From positions 186,001-250,000 of the forward strand of contig NZ_JAVIZX010000001.1 in assembly GCF_031453675.1 (NCBI RefSeq): a stretch of DNA of 64,000 bases, given 5' to 3'. The translations under genes and the position numbers were made by a program. Each line of letters starts with the position of its first letter. Positions within the stretch are counted from its first letter, which is position 1. Below are positions 26,698 to 35,044 of this stretch, one piece after another. The notes beneath the pieces are model-generated. The model saw nothing but the letters and a program-made list of their open reading frames with translations, was not told where the DNA came from and made no database searches. The stretch comes from Paracidovorax wautersii (GTDB taxonomy: Bacteria > Pseudomonadota > Gammaproteobacteria > Burkholderiales > Burkholderiaceae_C).

Positions 26698-27369
26698 ATG
26701 ACACAGTCTCTCTCCCCGAGCACACAGGCCTGGATGGCCGCGGGTGTGCAGCACGCCGTGCTGATCCGCGCCCTGCCGGCCGTGCGCCACGACCTCGCCA
26801 GCCCCCTCTCCGTGATGCGCATGGGCATGACCGTGCTCAAGCGCCGGCTCGCGAACGGCGGCGACGCGCAGCCCCAGCAGTCGGTGGAACGTGTCGAGCA
26901 GCTGGAAGAGCAACTGGGCGTGCTGGGCGACCATGTGCGCCGCCTGCGCAACTGGGATCTGAACGTACAAGAGCAGCAGCCTGCCCGCACCACGCTGCAC
27001 CAGGCCGTGGAACTCGCCAAGCCCCTGCTGGCGCTGCGCGGCGTCCTGATCCAATCGCTGGCCGACCCGGAGCCCACGGCCGAAGACACGGTGGTGGCCC
27101 ACCACCCATTGCTGTATGTGGTGCTCGGTGCGATCTACCATTTGGGCGAGCTGCCTGGCGAGCCCCCGGCGGAGGTCGCGGTGGACATCTCGCCCACGGC
27201 CATCCGCCTGCGGGCCCAGGGCCAGCCCGAGCCCGGCGCGCTGCCACCCCTGGTCACCGCGGGCGCCCAAGGCACGCCGCCCATCGACGCACCTGCGCTG
27301 GCCTGCCTGGCCCAGCACCTGGGCGTCACGCTGCACTGCGAAGCCCGCAGCGTGGAAATCACGCTCTAA
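26698..27369 (+). CDS. Histidine-kinase-like protein with degenerate ATP domain
   Basis: 223 residues. A DHp-like hairpin contains His31 in VRHDLASPLSVMRMGM, which resembles an H box, followed by a second long helix (QSVERVEQLEEQLGVLGDHVRRL). The rest has the size of an ATP-binding domain but lacks the N, G1 and G2 boxes. This layout recalls ChpT-type histidine phosphotransferases, which dimerise through a DHp and cannot bind ATP. It follows the single-domain regulator by 22 bp, so it may pass phosphate from that receiver to another target. The role is inferred; no signal peptide or membrane segment is seen. Confidence 0.7.
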   Translation: MTQSLSPSTQAWMAAGVQHAVLIRALPAVRHDLASPLSVMRMGMTVLKRRLANGGDAQPQQSVERVEQLEEQLGVLGDHVRRLRNWDLNVQEQQPARTTLHQAVELAKPLLALRGVLIQSLADPEPTAEDTVVAHHPLLYVVLGAIYHLGELPGEPPAEVAVDISPTAIRLRAQGQPEPGALPPLVTAGAQGTPPIDAPALACLAQHLGVTLHCEARSVEITL

Positions 27370-27401
27370 AGCTCCTCCGCTGCCAGCACGCGGCCGCGGT
27401 A

Positions 27402-27680
27402 TTACCTGGCGGGAATCACAAACACGCGCGGCTTGGCCTGGCAGCCGGGGCCATCGAACGGTGCGCTGTCCCGCTCCCAGCCCGGCCCGGGAGTGACCTG
27501 CGCGCACACGCGCCTGCCATCCACCTTGCTGCGCCAGTAGTACCAGGGCGCAGGCGCGGCCACCGCAGCCCCGACCCACAGTGCGATCAGACCGGCGACA
27601 AGGCCGCCCGCGGTGCCGCGCCTCCAGCGGCCGAGGGCGGGGCGGCTGGAACGGGCATCAGGTCTGCGAACGGCATCCAT
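27402..27680 (-). CDS. Small exported or anchored protein of unknown function
   Basis: 92 residues: a basic N-terminus (Arg-rich), one hydrophobic helix (GGLVAGLIALWVGAAVAA), then a ~45-residue domain with WYYWRSKVDGRRVCAQ and two Cys (VCAQ and GPGCQ) that could pair in the periplasm. The pattern (WYYWxSKxxGxxxC) looks like a real domain rather than a chance frame, but I do not recognise it. It is convergent with the phytochrome cluster, and the 106 bp upstream separate it from the DUF429 gene on the same strand. Confidence 0.6.
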   Translation of the reverse strand: MDAVRRPDARSSRPALGRWRRGTAGGLVAGLIALWVGAAVAAPAPWYYWRSKVDGRRVCAQVTPGPGWERDSAPFDGPGCQAKPRVFVIPAR

Positions 27681-27786
27681 GCCGCCATTGTCGGCGCCGT
27701 CGGGGGCAGGCTTCGCACGGCACCGCCCGAAACCCGTGGCCGCCTGGGTGTACCCGCCCTTCTGCCGGCTTGCGGAGCACTGCAGA

Positions 27787-28659
27787 TCAAGCGCCGTCCT
27801 GGGGCCAGGGTGCCGTCACGATCCAGCCCTCCAGAGGGTCCAAGCCGGGTGGCAGGCCGTACAGCGGATCGCCCGCCGCATGTGCGCGCCAGGCCCAGGC
27901 CGCCTGGACCAGGCACAGCACGGCGTCGAGCGCATCGCCGCTGGCATCGGCCGCCAAGGCGTCCCGCTGGGCATTGGTGAGCTTCAGCCGCCAGCCGAGG
28001 CGCGTGCTGCCCAGCTCCAGTGCGGTGATGAGGTCCTTGCGCGCCAGCAGGCGGTCGGGCGTCTGCTTGGCGCGGTCGTCGCTCTTGTAGGAGCGGCGGC
28101 CCAGCACTTCGCGCGCCAGCAGCCCCGGATAGGCTTCCAGCGCCACGCGGGAGCGGTCACCCTCGTGCAGGCCCGGCAGATGCACCCTCGCGTCCAGCAG
28201 CAGGGGCATGCCGGCATGCAGCATGTAGGCGACCGGCGGGTTCACCCACTTCATCGACGTGCTGGAGCCCGCCGGTCCATCCGTGGCCCGGTGCACGAAC
28301 TTGGCGCCCACGGGCCGCGGGGCGCAGAAAGCCGCGAAGGCCTCGCGCACCTGCGGCCGCGCCATGGCCCGGTAATGCTGCATGCTGGCCAGCCACTCCA
28401 TCGGCCAGCCCAGCGCAGCCAGCAGCCCGCGCGGCAGGCCGAAAGGCATGTCGAATCCGCCGACCCAGGCGCGGGGCTCCGCGAGCCAGGCGCCGAAAGC
28501 CGCCAAGGTGTCGAAGCGCTCCAGCCGCTCCAGGACCACCCGCCCGGCCACCGCATGGCCGAGGGCCAGCACGATGGGCTTGGCGCGGCGCGGGCTGCTG
28601 GTGAAGTCGCACCCGAGCAGCAGGGGGGACACGGGGGCGGAGGCGGGCGGCACGGCCAT
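27787..28659 (-). CDS. DUF429 domain protein
   Basis: A 290-residue soluble protein. LLGCDFTSSP opens the domain with an Asp, and VGGFDMPFGLPR and ALEAYPGLLARE supply further acidic residues. The pattern fits the DUF429 family, predicted to adopt an RNase H-like nuclease fold. SGDALDAVLCLVQAAWAW near the C-terminus is the usual last acidic helix. The start ATG at 28659 is 5 bp after the EamA transporter gene, so the two are co-transcribed; a longer reading runs inside the transporter gene. The biological role of the family is not established. Confidence 0.85.
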   Translation of the reverse strand: MAVPPASAPVSPLLLGCDFTSSPRRAKPIVLALGHAVAGRVVLERLERFDTLAAFGAWLAEPRAWVGGFDMPFGLPRGLLAALGWPMEWLASMQHYRAMARPQVREAFAAFCAPRPVGAKFVHRATDGPAGSSTSMKWVNPPVAYMLHAGMPLLLDARVHLPGLHEGDRSRVALEAYPGLLAREVLGRRSYKSDDRAKQTPDRLLARKDLITALELGSTRLGWRLKLTNAQRDALAADASGDALDAVLCLVQAAWAWRAHAAGDPLYGLPPGLDPLEGWIVTAPWPQDGA

Positions 28660-28664
28660 CGCGG

Positions 28665-29546
28665 TTACCCCAGCGCCAGCGCGGTCACGCCCGCGGCGAT
28701 GAGCAAGGCGCCGCCGATGCGTGCGGCCCGGTCGCCCTCGTTGAGCAGATGCCCACCGATCAGCGCGGCAAACAGCATGGACACCTCGCGCGCCGGCGCC
28801 ACGTGCGACAACGGCGCCTCGCGCATGGCGAACAGCACCAGCACATAGGCGATCGGGCTCACCACGGCCACCAGCAGGGCAAAGCGCCACTGGCTGCGCC
28901 ACAGAACTGCAGCGGTGGGCAGATCGCGCAGCACCGTGGGGGCCAGCACGGCCACGCGCACGAAGTTGCCCATGTAATCCACCAGGATGGGCGACATGAG
29001 CAGCACCTTGACCGCATAGCCGTCCACCACCGTGTAGCTGGCGATGAACGCGCCGGTGAGCAGCCCGTAGAACATGCCCTTGTGCACCCGCGCGCGCGAA
29101 GCCGGGTCGTGCGCCGCGCGCAGCAGCCCCGGTCCGCCGGCGATCAGGAAGACGCCGCCCACCACGCCCAGGATGCCCAGCGCGCCCAGCGCCGAAATCT
29201 GCTCGCCCAGCAGCGTGATCGCCACCAGGGACGACAGCAGCGGCCCGGAGCCGCGCGCCAGCGGGTAGACCACCGTCAGATCGGCCTTGCGGTAGCCGCG
29301 CAGCAGGATCACGTAGTACGCCACGTGCAGCAGCCCGCTGGCGACGATGAAGGCCCACTCCACCGTCCCCCAGCCCGGCACGGCGTCACGCCCCAGCCAC
29401 CACCCCAGAGGCGCCCAGAAGACCATCATCAGCACCGAGGTGAAGAACGCAAACCGCGAATCACCGCCGGCCTTTTTTGCAGCGATGTTCCAGCCCGCAT
29501 GGATGAGGCCGGCGAGGATGATGAGGGCGAAGGCGTTGAGGGTCAC
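28665..29546 (-). CDS. EamA/DMT-family membrane transporter
   Basis: A 293-residue protein with about ten membrane helices in two EamA repeats. The first begins FALIILAGLIHAGWNIAAKKA. The second half has GMFYGLLTGAFIASYTVVDGYAVKVL, with SYTVVDG as the usual half-2 signature. The family exports or exchanges small metabolites, so the substrate cannot be read from sequence. It precedes the DUF429 gene by 5 bp. The terminator at 29571-29602 isolates it from the BLUF gene upstream. Confidence 0.9.
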   Translation of the reverse strand: MTLNAFALIILAGLIHAGWNIAAKKAGGDSRFAFFTSVLMMVFWAPLGWWLGRDAVPGWGTVEWAFIVASGLLHVAYYVILLRGYRKADLTVVYPLARGSGPLLSSLVAITLLGEQISALGALGILGVVGGVFLIAGGPGLLRAAHDPASRARVHKGMFYGLLTGAFIASYTVVDGYAVKVLLMSPILVDYMGNFVRVAVLAPTVLRDLPTAAVLWRSQWRFALLVAVVSPIAYVLVLFAMREAPLSHVAPAREVSMLFAALIGGHLLNEGDRAARIGGALLIAAGVTALALG

Positions 29547-29570
29547 AGGTTAGACGGCGTGGCTTGAATG

Positions 29571-29602
29571 CAAAAAGCCGCAGCGCCTTGGCGGCTGCGG
29601 CC
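29571..29602 (-). terminator. Rho-independent terminator of the folE-BLUF unit
   Basis: On the minus strand GCCGCAGC and GCTGCGGC form the stem, with extra inner pairs, directly followed by TTTTT. It stands about 210 bp after the BLUF stop and just before the EamA gene. Confidence 0.8.
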
Positions 29603-29811
29603 CGGTGTGGTGCACATGGGTCTATCGATCAAATAGGGCTGAATATCGCCCGGGGCATCTGCAACTGGCGCGACCCGAGCCGGGGGCCGCCGTGCAAGGG
29701 CCGCCAAGCTGCGCAAGCAGCGCTTCGCCGGCGTGCACCGGTGGCGTCCCCTGCCCGCACCGCGCAGCGGTGCGATAGCGGGGGAAGGCGTGGCGCCTCA
29801 AAGGGTGGCCT

Positions 29812-30234
29812 CTATGCCCTGCCGATGATGGCGGCGGTCGCCATCAGTTCCTCGAGCAGCGCGAACGACACCTTGCCCGACACCGCGTACGGGTCGAGCT
29901 CGGGCTTCTCGGAATACTTGAGCAGGATCGAATGGTTGATCTTGGAGAGGTTCACCTGCCCCATCGTCCAGCCGCCGAAGCGGCGCTCCGCGATCTCTTC
30001 GTAGTGCAGCAGCTCCACATTCTTGTGGCGCGGGTCCTTCTGGATGTGGCCGTACAGGTCGCTCACCGCGGAGCGCCCGCCCTCGATGGCCTGCAGGAAC
30101 ACGCCGCCGCCGTAGCAGAGAACGCCGGTGATGCCCGAGCCCGGGTTGTGCTGGCGCGATTGCGTGAGGATGGCCTCGATGGCGGCGGGAGAGGTGTCCA
30201 CCGCGCGGCTGGCATAGAGCAGGCGTACCAACAT
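29812..30234 (-). CDS. BLUF-domain blue-light photoreceptor
   Basis: 140 residues. A BLUF flavin-binding domain fills residues 1-95: Tyr7 (LLYASRA), Asn30, Gln48 (FLQAIEG), and the Trp89/Met91 pair (GGWTMGQ). Spacings match the photoactive Tyr-Gln-Trp/Met set of known BLUF proteins, so it should bind FAD and respond to blue light. A short helical C-terminal tail follows, with no enzyme domain, so it is a stand-alone BLUF that must act on a partner. The start codon lies only 3 nt after the folE stop, so it is co-translated with GTP cyclohydrolase I. Confidence 0.94.
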   Translation of the reverse strand: MLVRLLYASRAVDTSPAAIEAILTQSRQHNPGSGITGVLCYGGGVFLQAIEGGRSAVSDLYGHIQKDPRHKNVELLHYEEIAERRFGGWTMGQVNLSKINHSILLKYSEKPELDPYAVSGKVSFALLEELMATAAIIGRA

Positions 30235-30237
30235 CGG

Positions 30238-30963
30238 TCAGTTCCTTCCCGGAATGAGTGACAGGAATTCGCGGCGCAGGGCGGCGTCCTTGAGGAAGAC
30301 GCCGCGCATGACGGAGTTCAGCATCTTGCTGTCCATCTCGCGCACGCCGCGCCACGACATGCAGAAGTGGCTGGCCTCCATCACGATGGCGAGGCCGTCG
30401 GGCTGGGTCTTTTCCATGATCAGGTCGGCCAGCTGCACCACGGCCTCCTCCTGGATCTGCGGGCGGCCCATGACCCAGTCCACCAGCCGCGCGTACTTCG
30501 ACAGGCCGATGACGTTGGTGTGCTCGTTGGGCATCACGCCGATCCAGATCTTGCCGATCACCGGGCACAGGTGGTGGCTGCAGGCGCTGCGCACCGTGAT
30601 GGGGCCGACGATCATCAGCTCGTTCAGGTGCTCGGCGTTCGGGAACTCGGTGATCGCCGGCTGCGCCACGTAGCGGCCCTTGAACACTTCGTTCAGGTAC
30701 ATCTTGGCCACGCGCCGCGCGGTGTTCTGCGTGTTGTGGTCCGCCGCGGTGTCGATGACCATGCTGTCGAGCACGCCCTGCATCTTGGTCTCGACCTCGT
30801 CGAGCAGCTGCTCCAGCTCGCCGGGCTGGATGAACTCGGCGATGTTGTCGTTGGCGTTGAAGCGCTTGCGGGCTGCGGTCAGCCGTTCGCGGATCTTGAC
30901 CGAAACGGGCGTGCCCTCGTCGGGCGTGGCAGCGCTCTGGTCGGCGGCGAGAGATGTGAACAT
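30238..30963 (-). CDS. folE: GTP cyclohydrolase I
   Basis: A 241-residue enzyme converting GTP to 7,8-dihydroneopterin triphosphate, the first step of folate synthesis. Conserved segments are ITVRSACSHHLCPVIGKIWIGVMP (zinc Cys-His-His), GLSKYARLVDW, and SHFCMSWRGVRE with the third zinc Cys. ATG 30963 is chosen; the frame upstream runs through repeat copy F. The BLUF gene follows after 3 nt. nudB, the next enzyme in the pterin route, lies about 5 kb away on the same strand. Confidence 0.96.
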   Translation of the reverse strand: MFTSLAADQSAATPDEGTPVSVKIRERLTAARKRFNANDNIAEFIQPGELEQLLDEVETKMQGVLDSMVIDTAADHNTQNTARRVAKMYLNEVFKGRYVAQPAITEFPNAEHLNELMIVGPITVRSACSHHLCPVIGKIWIGVMPNEHTNVIGLSKYARLVDWVMGRPQIQEEAVVQLADLIMEKTQPDGLAIVMEASHFCMSWRGVREMDSKMLNSVMRGVFLKDAALRREFLSLIPGRN

Positions 30964-31006
30964 GGCGGCGATGGTACCAGCGAAAGGCCTTTTCGGCTTT
31001 ACAAGG

Positions 31007-31062
31007 GTTTTAGGCCTCCAGCGCTTATGCAGCAAGCGCAAGTAGCTATTATTTTAATAGCA
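31007..31062 (+). repeat. Dispersed intergenic repeat, copy F
   Basis: TTTTAGGCCTCCAGCGCTTA, then GCAGCAAGCGCAAGTAGCTATTATTTT. A nearly complete member with GGCC box, inverted GCGCTT core, AGCTATT box and AT-rich end. It lies between clsB and folE, in the folE leader. Confidence 0.8.
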
Positions 31063-31078
31063 AACAGGCTTTCTGCCG

Positions 31079-32338
31079 TCAGTAGCGCTGGCCGGTCACC
31101 CAGAGCGCCATGCGCATGAGGCCGAAGGCGACGCGGTCCAGCACCCGCTGGCGCCAGGGCCGGCCGGCGTAGCGGTCGGGGTCCATGCGGCTGCCTGCGT
31201 GGGCCATGGCGTCCAGCAGCCGGGCGCGCAGCTCGTGGGCGAAGCCGGCATCCTCCACCACCACGTTGGCCTCGCGCGCCAGCAGCATCGACAGGGGATC
31301 GAGGTTGGACGAGCCCACCGTCGCCCAGGGATGCGCGCCATCGGCGTCGATCACCGCCACCTTGGCGTGCAGGAAGCTCGGCGAGTACTCGTGGATCTCC
31401 ACGCCCGCATCCAGCAGCGCGCCATACACCGGCCGCGCCGCGTGGTACTGCATGAAGTACTCGTAGCGGCCCTGCAGCAGCAGCCGCACGCGCACCCCGC
31501 GCCGTGCCGCCAGCACCAGGGCGCGGCGCAGCTTGCCGCCGGGCATGAAGTAGGCGTTGGCGATGATGACCTCGTGCCGCGCGTTGCCGATCGCGCGCAG
31601 GTAAGCCTTCTCGATGCGGGTGCGGTGGCGCACGTTGTCGCGCAGCACCAGCGCGGCCCGCATGCCCTGGGCGGCCTCTGCAGCCTGCTGCGCCGGCAGG
31701 CGGGCGGCGCTCGCCTTGCGCAGATCGGCCAGGGCGTGGGCCAGTGCGCGGCGGCGCACGTCCCGCACGGCCCGCATGCGCCACCACAGCTGCTCCATCG
31801 TGTCGCTGGCCTGCGCCACCAGCGCACCCGTCACGCGCACGGCGAAGTCGAAGCGCGGCGCCTCCAGCGCGCCGTGGTTCGGGTCGTGAAAATCGTCCAG
31901 CACGTTGATGCCGCCGCAGTACAGCACGCAGCCGTCGACCACGCACAGTTTGCGGTGCAGCCGCCGCCAGCGGCGCGGCAACAACAGGCCGAGCGGCCCG
32001 AGCGGCGAGTACACCTGGACCTGCACGCCGGCCTGGGCGAAGCGCTCCGGCCACGGGCTGGGCAGTGGGCCGGTGCCGAAACCGTCCACCGCCAGGTGCA
32101 CGCGCACGCCGCGGCGGGCCGCACGGATGAGCGCCTCGGCGATCTCGGCGCCCGTGCCGGTGGCGTCGAAGATGTAGGTCTCGAACTGGATGTCCGACAG
32201 CGCGCCGTCCATGTCGGCGATCAGCGCGGGAAACAGCTCCTGCGTGCCCTGCAGCAGGCGGATGCGGTGGTCCTCGCACACCACCGGGGTGGAAGACGCT
32301 TGTGCCGCGCCGGCGCGGGCCTGCGTGCGCGACCTCAC
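31079..32338 (-). CDS. clsB: Cardiolipin synthase B-type phospholipase D family enzyme
   Basis: A 419-residue protein with two HKD motifs. The first is HRKLCVVDG with GGINVLDDFHDPNHG after it; the second is HAKVAVIDADGAHPWATVGSSNLD. No N-terminal membrane helices are seen, as in ClsB (YbhO) rather than ClsA. It should join phosphatidylglycerol with another phospholipid to make cardiolipin. GTG 32338 overlaps the stop of the EEP hydrolase gene (GTGA), the same pair (ybhP-clsB) seen in E. coli. The longer in-frame reading upstream is the shadow of that gene. Confidence 0.93.
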   Translation of the reverse strand: MRSRTQARAGAAQASSTPVVCEDHRIRLLQGTQELFPALIADMDGALSDIQFETYIFDATGTGAEIAEALIRAARRGVRVHLAVDGFGTGPLPSPWPERFAQAGVQVQVYSPLGPLGLLLPRRWRRLHRKLCVVDGCVLYCGGINVLDDFHDPNHGALEAPRFDFAVRVTGALVAQASDTMEQLWWRMRAVRDVRRRALAHALADLRKASAARLPAQQAAEAAQGMRAALVLRDNVRHRTRIEKAYLRAIGNARHEVIIANAYFMPGGKLRRALVLAARRGVRVRLLLQGRYEYFMQYHAARPVYGALLDAGVEIHEYSPSFLHAKVAVIDADGAHPWATVGSSNLDPLSMLLAREANVVVEDAGFAHELRARLLDAMAHAGSRMDPDRYAGRPWRQRVLDRVAFGLMRMALWVTGQRY

Positions 32339-33075
32339 AGCCGGAACTCGGCGATCAGCGGCAGATGGTCCGACATGCGCCACCAGATGCGGCCGCGCGG
32401 CACGTACAGGCCCACGGGCGTGAGGCCCCGCACATAGACGTGGTCCAGCTGCACCATGGGCAGCCGCGCCGGGTAGGTGAAGGCACGCGGGTCCTCGTCG
32501 TACTCGTGCAGGCCGAAGCCCGCCAGCATGCGCTTGATCTGTAGGCCCCAGTCGTTGAAGTCTCCCGCCACCACCAGCGGCGCGCCGGCCGGTATCTCGC
32601 GTTCGATGAAGCGCTGCAGCTGCGCCACCTGCCGCACCCGGCTGCCCGGGATCAGGCCCAGGTGCACCACGATGGCATGCACGCGCCGGCCCTGGATCTC
32701 GACCTCCACATGCAGCAGGCCGCGCTGCTCGAAACGGTGGTCCGAGATGTCCTCGTGCTGGTGCCCGACCACCGGCCAGCGCGTGAGCAGCGCATTGCCG
32801 TGCTCGCCGTGGCGCGTGTAGGCATTGGTGCGGTAGACGGCCTCGTAACCCTCGGGCGCGAGGTACTCGGCCTGCGGCACCTCGGGCCAGCGCTGGAAGT
32901 ACTGCTGCTCGCGCCGGTGCAGCTTGCGCACCTCCTGCAGGCAGACGATGTCGGCATCGAGCTGCTCCACCGCCAGCCCCAGGTTGTGTATCTCCAGCCG
33001 CCGTGCCGGCCCCATGCCTTGAACGCCCTTGTGGATGTTGTAGGTGGCCACACGCAGGATGTCGGAAGAGTCCAT
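32335..33075 (-). CDS. Endonuclease/exonuclease/phosphatase family protein, YbhP-like
   Basis: A 246-residue EEP-superfamily hydrolase: ATYNIHKG at the N-terminus (metal Asn), CLQEVRKL (Glu), VVAGDFNDWG (Asp/Asn), and SDHLPLIAEF (catalytic His) at the end. The substrate is unknown; the fusion-like pairing with clsB suggests a phospholipid-related phosphodiester or a membrane role. ATG 33075 (MDSSDILRVATYNIHKG) places the domain at the start; an earlier TTG at 33177 would add 34 low-complexity residues. It is divergent from the receiver-TPR gene. Confidence 0.88.
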   Translation of the reverse strand: MDSSDILRVATYNIHKGVQGMGPARRLEIHNLGLAVEQLDADIVCLQEVRKLHRREQQYFQRWPEVPQAEYLAPEGYEAVYRTNAYTRHGEHGNALLTRWPVVGHQHEDISDHRFEQRGLLHVEVEIQGRRVHAIVVHLGLIPGSRVRQVAQLQRFIEREIPAGAPLVVAGDFNDWGLQIKRMLAGFGLHEYDEDPRAFTYPARLPMVQLDHVYVRGLTPVGLYVPRGRIWWRMSDHLPLIAEFRL

Positions 33076-33259
33076 GGCCGGATTGTGTACCAGCCGCAGA
33101 GCCGCGCCGGAGGCGGCGGCCGGGCCAGGCGCCGCCACGTCCATCGCCACCGTGGGCGGGTTCAGCCCTAGGGACAAATGTATCTTCGTGTTTCAAAATA
33201 CCGCCAACCCACTACACTGCGGCCTTCACTTCGCGGAGCCCCCGCGCGCCGCGTACGCC

Positions 33260-34984
33260 ATGCCCTCCGCCAAAGAAGCCGCCGATGTCCCGGAATCCCG
33301 GGCGCTCGTCATCGACGGAAACGCCACCTCCCGCAGCATCCTGGTCTCGCAGCTGCGCCAGTACGGGGTGACCCGCGTGGTGCAGTGCAGCCGCGTGCAG
33401 GATGCCCGCACCCGGCTGGAGCACATGCTCTTCGACTACGTGCTGTGCGAGCAGTACTTCGCCGACGGGCAGTCCGGGCAGACGCTGCTGGACGACCTGC
33501 GGCGCGCGCAGCTGCTGCCGTTCTCCACCGTGTTCTTCATGGTGACGGCCGAGGCGTCGTATGCGGCGGTGGCCGAGGCGGCCGAATCGGCCCTGGACGG
33601 CTATCTGCTCAAGCCGTTCACGCCCAGCGCGATGTTCGAGCGGCTGGCCCTGGCGCGGCTGCGCAAGACGCACCTGCACCCGGTGTTCGACGCCATTGGC
33701 CGGGAGGATTTCGAAGGCGCCGCAACCCTCTGCATCCAGCGCTTCGAGGCGCGCCAGCCTTACTGGCTCTACGCCGCGCGCATCGGCTCCGAACTGCTGC
33801 TGCGCCTGGGCCGGCACGACCAGGCCCGCGCGCTGTTCGAGGCCGTGATCGAGGCGCGTGCCCTGCCCTGGGCCAAGCTGGGCGTGGCGCGCTCACAAAT
33901 CGAGTCGGGCCAGGCCCCGCGGGCCATCGCCACCCTGCAGGGCCTCATCGGAGAAGACCCCTCGTTTGCCGACGCCTACGACGTGCTGGGCCGCGCCCAG
34001 GTCGAAATGGGCCACTTCGCCGATGCCATGGCCACCTACCAGCTGGCCAGCACGCTCACGCCGGACTCGGTGGTGCGGCTGCAGAAGCTCGGCATGATGG
34101 CCCACTACACCGGCGACCGCGCCACCGCCACGCGGGTCCTGGCGCGCGCGGCGGTCCTGGGCATCGAATCCAAGCTCTTCGACTACCAGTGCCTGGTGCT
34201 GCTGGCGTTCTCCTACCTCACCGACAACGACCGCAAGGGCATGGACCGCTGCATGGCGGACTTCGCACGCATCCTGGAGCGCTACGGTCATAGCCGGCGG
34301 CTGCAGCGCTTTAGCGAAGTGGTGACCACGCTCCAGCTGATCCAGAAGCGCCAGTTCGCGCAGGCCGTGGCCGCCACCCGCGCCATGGCCGCCGAGATGC
34401 TCGGCAGCACGTTCGACTTCGAGGCGGCCTGCAACCTGGCCGCGCTGCTGTCGGTGCTGGCCGATACGTCCATCGAACTGGCCGAAGGCCCCGAGTGGAT
34501 GCGCTGCATCGGCATGCGCTACACCAACACACGTGGCCTGTGCGAACTGCTGGCCAACACCTGCCAGACCCATCCGCCCTACGCCGAGGTGGTGCGGGGC
34601 TGCCTTTTGCAGGTCAACAAGATGGCCGAGGCCGCCGTGGCCCAGGGCCTGTCGGGCGACCCCCAGGGCGCCGTCGCCGCCCTGCTGGACCAGGTGGGCG
34701 CCACGCTGAACACCAAACTGCTGGACATGGCCCAGCAACTGCTCACGCGCCATGCCGCACGTATCGGCCACGCACCGGCCCAGCAGGCCACCATCGACGC
34801 GCTGCGCCAACGCTGCGGCACCTCCGCCACGCGGGCCATGCTCGGGCACGACAACGAACGCAAGCCGGGCGAGTTGCGCCTGCGCACCCAGATGGCCTCC
34901 GAACCATCCCCCCCGCGACCGGCCAGCGCGCCCTTGGGCGAGGCGGTCGACCCGGCAGAGACGCTGCGGTTGCGTCCGGTCTGA
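33260..34984 (+). CDS. Pseudo-receiver / TPR-like regulatory protein
   Basis: 574 residues. Residues 14-135 form a CheY-like fold: LVIDGN (D19), DYVLCEQYFADG (E64 where the phosphoacceptor Asp should be), TVFFMVTAEA, and GYLLKPFTP with the usual Lys. Residue 20 is Gly instead of the second acidic residue. With Glu at the acceptor and one acidic residue missing, it probably cannot be phosphorylated in the normal way. The rest is a chain of TPR-like helix pairs (SFADAYDVLGRAQVEMGHFADAMATYQLA) with a low-complexity Pro/Arg tail. ATG 33260 is preferred over ATG/GTG starts inside the divergent EEP gene. Confidence 0.85.
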   Translation: MPSAKEAADVPESRALVIDGNATSRSILVSQLRQYGVTRVVQCSRVQDARTRLEHMLFDYVLCEQYFADGQSGQTLLDDLRRAQLLPFSTVFFMVTAEASYAAVAEAAESALDGYLLKPFTPSAMFERLALARLRKTHLHPVFDAIGREDFEGAATLCIQRFEARQPYWLYAARIGSELLLRLGRHDQARALFEAVIEARALPWAKLGVARSQIESGQAPRAIATLQGLIGEDPSFADAYDVLGRAQVEMGHFADAMATYQLASTLTPDSVVRLQKLGMMAHYTGDRATATRVLARAAVLGIESKLFDYQCLVLLAFSYLTDNDRKGMDRCMADFARILERYGHSRRLQRFSEVVTTLQLIQKRQFAQAVAATRAMAAEMLGSTFDFEAACNLAALLSVLADTSIELAEGPEWMRCIGMRYTNTRGLCELLANTCQTHPPYAEVVRGCLLQVNKMAEAAVAQGLSGDPQGAVAALLDQVGATLNTKLLDMAQQLLTRHAARIGHAPAQQATIDALRQRCGTSATRAMLGHDNERKPGELRLRTQMASEPSPPRPASAPLGEAVDPAETLRLRPV

Positions 34985-35044
34985 GCGCCGGGCAGTACAC
35001 CGCGCCGACGGGACGGAAGGCAGGCACGCCCGCAGGCCAGGCGC

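Noticed and set aside
32339-33196. Long N-terminal extension of the cardiolipin synthase frame
   Set aside because: It is the shadow of the EEP hydrolase gene in another frame; the GTG at 32338 gives a normal ClsB length.
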